Below are positions 59,974 through 64,000 of a DNA stretch of 64,000 bases, in pieces; position 1 is the stretch's first letter, and each line of letters opens with the position of its first letter. The notes under the pieces are model-generated. The model searched no databases, was not told the origin of the DNA, and was given only the letters and a program-made list of their open reading frames with translations. The stretch covers positions 298,085 through 362,084 of the forward strand of contig JAQMWT010000398.1 of assembly GCA_029834535.1 (NCBI GenBank), given 5' to 3'. This stretch comes from Chrysophaeum taylorii (Eukaryota; Sar; Pelagophyceae; Pelagomonadales; Pelagomonadaceae). A program made the position numbers and the translations under genes.

Positions 59974-61438
59974 TGACGTGCTTCGCAGGCATATGACAAG
60001 TCCATATGTGGACGCATTATTCTGCTTCGATTCATATGAAGCTTACACCCGGAATGCTCCGGAGTATAATCAACTTCTTGAAGAAGAAGTTGATATCATC
60101 TTCGCTCAATGGAAAGCCGAACAAGTAATCGATTTAAACTTACCTGATGAAGATGCCCTGCCTGATCATTTTAAAACTTGGCATGTCAATTCATCACATC
60201 AACTAACAGTTGATGTCCGTAACAATCTCGAACGATTTTATTACCAAGGGTCCTATAATCTCGTTCGTCCCGAATTAAATGAGGATGTTAAACGTGTCCT
60301 TAATCTATTAGATACCCGACTCCCTAAATCAATTGCGTATGATTCTTCTCTAACTAACATGTCCTTTACAGGTCTCTCTAATACCGACTGGATCAAACAC
60401 TGCGAAACTTATGCTGGTTTCTTGTACACAGTTTTTAACCTGGAATCACAAGACAAACCAGCACTCGCTATGTGGCCTCAATTAAAGAAGATATATGCAC
60501 TTACTGCACATCCTAATAAACTACATGCAGTAATGCTTTTAGCTTACCACTACTATGAGACAGTGTCTTGTACAGATGTTACTGAGCTTAAATCTCAGTT
60601 TAATCGAATGTCTTTAAATGTTAATTGGTACGCCCATGTATTCGTCGAACAACTCCTTGCTTTCCAATCTCAGGCAAAGCAATTAAATAATGATGAAGCA
60701 TCAATCCAATTTAATAACTCCATAATCACTCTTAAAGCTCACGAGGAGATCTACCGTCTATATGCTAATCCCTCGGATCACGAGCGCTATTCTCAATCTT
60801 TATTGGAATGGTGTAAACTCTACGAGACACGCTCTGCGAACAACTCGATTCACGATCCTGAATTGGTAAAGCTAGTTGATCCTAACGACGTTCGTCCGTT
60901 ATTGGGATTCTTGTTAAATATATACAATGAAACGAAGTTTTCCTCTAACCAACGCTTGGATAAACCCGCCTCCTGGATCCCTTACATCCCTGGTACTACC
61001 GCTACCAAGCCATCTAAGGTACTATTGATGGATACTATTCATCAATCCTACGACTCTCTAAACAACGCGTACTCGTTGCTAGCTACTGTAGCTGGACAGT
61101 CTGGCTTCAACGCTCGTAAGCTTCGTAATGCAAAAGATAAAGCATCGACAATTTTACCTCGTGACACGTCGCACTATCGTCCACCTTCAAATTATAACGT
61201 CAAAGGTACAAGCTTCGACCGTCCTGTCTACTCACCCTCCTCTAACCGTAATGCACGCTCTAATATGTCAGTCATGGACCGGGCTACTTATCAAGTTGAT
61301 CGTCTTCGCCACCTGTTTGGTAAATTACAGGAAGCGAATCCCAACCCTACCGACTCTAAAATGGTACAGGAGGAAATGAAAAGCTTACTGAGTACCCTCT
61401 GGACAACCGCTTCTCAAGCTTCGACACGATGTCCTTAG
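59909..61438 (+). CDS. Unrecognised ~500-codon open frame in the AT-rich island
   Basis: The open frame spans 59,909-61,438. Its first ATG is at 59,993, giving at least 481 residues. The protein is soluble-looking and helical, rich in Asn, Ser, Leu and Tyr, with no signal peptide or membrane helix. The last 120 residues are basic and disordered (Arg, Ser, Pro, Asn), reminiscent in layout only of a capsid or Gag protein with a nucleic-acid-binding tail. There is no zinc knuckle. Codon use is AT-rich and unlike every other gene here. Its stop overlaps an ATG in another frame (61,429). No family is recognised. The intact length amid decayed surroundings suggests recent origin or constraint. Confidence 0.55.
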   Translation: MIRLTQDCVSFQDDSTKVSLQIDVLRRHMTSPYVDALFCFDSYEAYTRNAPEYNQLLEEEVDIIFAQWKAEQVIDLNLPDEDALPDHFKTWHVNSSHQLTVDVRNNLERFYYQGSYNLVRPELNEDVKRVLNLLDTRLPKSIAYDSSLTNMSFTGLSNTDWIKHCETYAGFLYTVFNLESQDKPALAMWPQLKKIYALTAHPNKLHAVMLLAYHYYETVSCTDVTELKSQFNRMSLNVNWYAHVFVEQLLAFQSQAKQLNNDEASIQFNNSIITLKAHEEIYRLYANPSDHERYSQSLLEWCKLYETRSANNSIHDPELVKLVDPNDVRPLLGFLLNIYNETKFSSNQRLDKPASWIPYIPGTTATKPSKVLLMDTIHQSYDSLNNAYSLLATVAGQSGFNARKLRNAKDKASTILPRDTSHYRPPSNYNVKGTSFDRPVYSPSSNRNARSNMSVMDRATYQVDRLRHLFGKLQEANPNPTDSKMVQEEMKSLLSTLWTTASQASTRCP

Positions 61439-61602
61439 ATCCTGACGAAGCCACCCAAGTTCATCTCTACTTATCTCGAGTTGATACATGCATACCAATA
61501 CGTGAGCCTCTTAGAAGCCGATAAGGAATCTCTTGTTTCAGAAGTAAAACTGAAACATCTGCTCCGAAGCGCCCCCAGTGATGCGGACAGGGGGGACTGA
61601 TA
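61429..61602 (+). pseudogene. Overlapping downstream frame after the island ORF
   Basis: An ATG at 61,429, ten bases inside the preceding frame, starts MSLDPDEATQVHLYLS. This frame stops after about 30 codons, and a neighbouring frame continues with ELIHAYQYVSLLEADKESL and VSEVKLKHLLRSAPSDADRG. It looks like a broken second gene in an arrangement of overlapping frames. Confidence 0.35.
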
Positions 61603-64000
61603 CAGAGAAAATGCTCCACTTTCTGTCCATTAAAGATGATGAAATCGATAACATCCCAGCCGCCTATTGCAGCACATAAATGCTAAAGCTCAGAGTGCTA
61701 TCGTTCGTCGTCAAGCTCGGAAACTTCCTCGCACTCTGAGCTCCCCAATAATCTACCTAACGAGGATAATGAAGATGGCACAGATCCCCCTATGTTGCTA
61801 CCAAAATTAAACACTGGTTTTACACTCGTCGTTGTACCTTCCGAACAAAAAAAAATTCATGACACAGTGCGTGTGTGGTCAAAGCTCAACACATGCCTGT
61901 TATGCAACAATGAAACTGTACAACGAGTACAATTTGCGCTAATGACTACGCCAGGATATGCTGACACGTGCTTCTCAACATGTAATAACTTTAAACGTTG
62001 CTGATCCTATCACATCGTAAAGCTACCCGAGTCCTTATCACCTGCTAGACTCTAGACTGGATACGCAGAGAATCACACATGCTATGATTATAAGGACCGT
62101 CATTCCCGCTCTCCAAAGCATCCAAATGTGGGATATGTAAAGCTAGACGTTTTCTACAAGCAAAACGACCATAACGATCCCGATCTGCACATCATCAGTA
62201 TGATCAATGGGAGAAGATAAACTGGTATACACTTTATGGAGATTGAATTTAAGGACAATCATCGTCCAGAGTAAAATTGATGATAATGTCAAGATTACTT
62301 TGTTTAGACTCAGTAACCTGTTGCCAACTCTACCAATTTATTCGCACAACAAGCAAAAGCGCGTAAATGGAACTTCGCTCACTACAGTTCAGACTATGTG
62401 CTTTTAATGAACAACGCGAAATGCTTAAACTATATTCCACCCTCATGGAACGCGCAATTTACGTCCCATGGCTTAAAACCATCTGGAGTCAATGCATTCG
62501 CAGCTGCCTACATACGCAAGCGTTCCCACCTCCCGTATGACGCAAGGTTACCACACGTTTGCTCACACAGTAGACGTCTCCTAGCCCACGAACACCTACG
62601 TAACTATACTTTGCTCTGGGATGTCCACTCCTGCATTCTTGGCTTGCGCTAATGACTTGCAAATCAACATCAACGTTAAAGTTCTTGTTGAGAGCGACGA
62701 CAATATCACGCACATGCTACGAAGACGTTTGGTAATTCCATCGAAGTTTTATCCACTACCCTAAGTTTTTGACATATCTCCATCGAGCATCGGACGTTGA
62801 ACGCGCACGATATTACACCGATATAGTGGAATTGACATCACCATGCACAAATACGCCAAATGGCGGGAGATCCATTTCCACCTTCGAGCGTGATATGGAT
62901 GATTGCTTTGTTTCCAAGTGCTCTAAGTGTACTTGAAAAAAGCCGCTAGTTCCTTTCATGGAAATGACACCACCACACTCCGCATGTCATGAAGATCATA
63001 TACGGTTGCTAATCTCATCTTCTCAACGATGCACTATACGGTGGATATAGCGTGACCGATTTCCATGCTATCTATGTGGAGATTATCAAGCCAGAGAAAG
63101 ATGGATCCTCGTTGCACGTAAATATAACACCGGCCCTCTTGATCTGCTTTCATGGCCATAATAAACGGGTACTTCTTCTGGACATTGCAGACCACGCTAA
63201 CTCCATCAGGCGCAAGTTAATAGTCGACGAACCTTGGACGCAGGTCTTTCCTGACATACCATTCGTGTCCACACCTAAAACCTACAACGTTTTAGTCGTA
63301 CAGGATCCGTGCGCTTAACTGTGACTGAGCTTGAAACCTTATATGCTGTTCTTCGTCTGCACTCTAATAAAACAGTCGAACATCCCAGTCAAGATGAAAT
63401 GGAGGGCATTCTAACTTTCGCCTGGGATTCTTGACTAATTCAAGAAAACCACTTTGCATGCATGAGATGCCCTATTGAACTCAAAGCTTCGTGCTCCTCT
63501 ATAATATATGGGACGCGCATTCCCTAAATCATCATCACGTGCCGTGTCCTTTCGTATTACAACTATCGAATCTAACCAACCATCTCACAGGTTATTTTTA
63601 AATACCTCTACTTCATCCATCATTTATCACTCAGTGGAAGACATACAGGCGGAGACACAACAGTTTCTAACTCTTCTTCTAAATACCAGGCACATATAAA
63701 TGCTTTGGCGAAACCTAATATTTTCTTAACATGGAGGCCGGAATTGATGGACGCTTCTCTCAACCTGTTACTGGTTTCTTTGGCTTTGCCAAGCATAGCC
63801 ATCACAATGGAAAATCAAGACACGCGTCGTTAGTACAAGTACTGGTCACCTATGCTTGCTCAGTATTTCACGATTCTTTTGTCTTCTACCCCCAGGAAAA
63901 TCTGCCGGAATTTATAGATCGATGACCTTTAAGTGACATGCGTCCGAAAGCAGATGTGGAGCTTTATTATTATAGGAAGATGGGTGGCCAAAGTTCATTC

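Larger units (their letters stand above)
58976..64000 (+). mobile_element. AT-rich island, candidate foreign or retroelement-derived segment
   Basis: From about 59 kb to the window end the base composition is strikingly AT-rich compared with the host genes. One long open frame on the plus strand is followed by sequence that switches among the three plus frames with frequent stops, for example pieces at 61,792-62,004, 62,398-62,652 and 63,052-63,318. No long terminal repeats, primer-binding site, reverse transcriptase or integrase motif was seen within the window. A decaying transposon, an endogenous viral segment or a lower-GC genome segment would all fit. Confidence 0.4.

Noticed and set aside
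59935-59995. A 29-nt intron (GTGAGC to GCAG) at the start of the island ORF
   Set aside because: Too short, and the join runs straight into a stop codon.

Overview
This is a stretch of nuclear DNA from a GC-rich, gene-dense, probably unicellular eukaryote. The evidence is a TFIIH helicase (XPD), the second-largest subunit of RNA polymerase III (RPC2), a poly(A)-binding protein, GT-AG introns of only 47-108 nt, and neighbouring genes set tens of bases apart. A decayed gene with FNAQ-type repeats ending in a RAP-like domain, a family abundant in stramenopile algae such as pelagophytes, suggests a photosynthetic stramenopile. That placement is an inference.

Layout. 0-4.1 kb: coiled-coil gene (minus, one intron), with what looks like a diverged second copy of part of it cut by the window start. 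6.1-8.4 kb: compact cluster of a CCCH-finger DEDDh exonuclease (minus), a TRM7-type tRNA ribose methyltransferase (plus) and a METTL21-type methyltransferase (minus). 9.3-11.7 kb: PABP with a large insert in RRM3. 12.2-14.3 kb: a near-perfect 2.1-kb palindrome whose arms each carry the same decayed Helitron/PIF1-type helicase segment. 16.1-18.4 kb: XPD. 20.8-22.0 kb: FNAQ/RAP pseudogene. 22.7-30.0 kb: BCS1-like AAA ATPase and RPC2, divergently transcribed. RPC2 holds a full-length 567-residue intein and has two 62-nt introns near its 3' end. 30.0-35.0 kb: mostly unassigned DNA with one small membrane-protein gene. 35.0-42.7 kb: a cyclic-nucleotide-gated-type channel (three exons), a methyltransferase, a type II membrane glycosyltransferase and an alanine-rich coiled-coil protein. 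42.8-57.4 kb: a single 14.5-kb gene, read through a 49-nt intron, for a ~4,825-residue protein with two SH3 domains, a DUF3638/DUF3645 helicase-like core, EF-hand-like segments and a Vps62-like C-terminus. 58.7-64 kb: short tandem repeats, then an AT-rich island with one ~500-codon open frame of unknown family and decayed coding sequence after it.

Most genes are housekeeping functions of gene expression (transcription, tRNA modification, mRNA binding, RNA turnover). The window also contains three kinds of selfish or foreign sequence: an intein, a palindromic Helitron derivative and the AT-rich island. Splice joins were worked out by eye from frame, GT-AG signals and family conservation. No transcript or database evidence was available.
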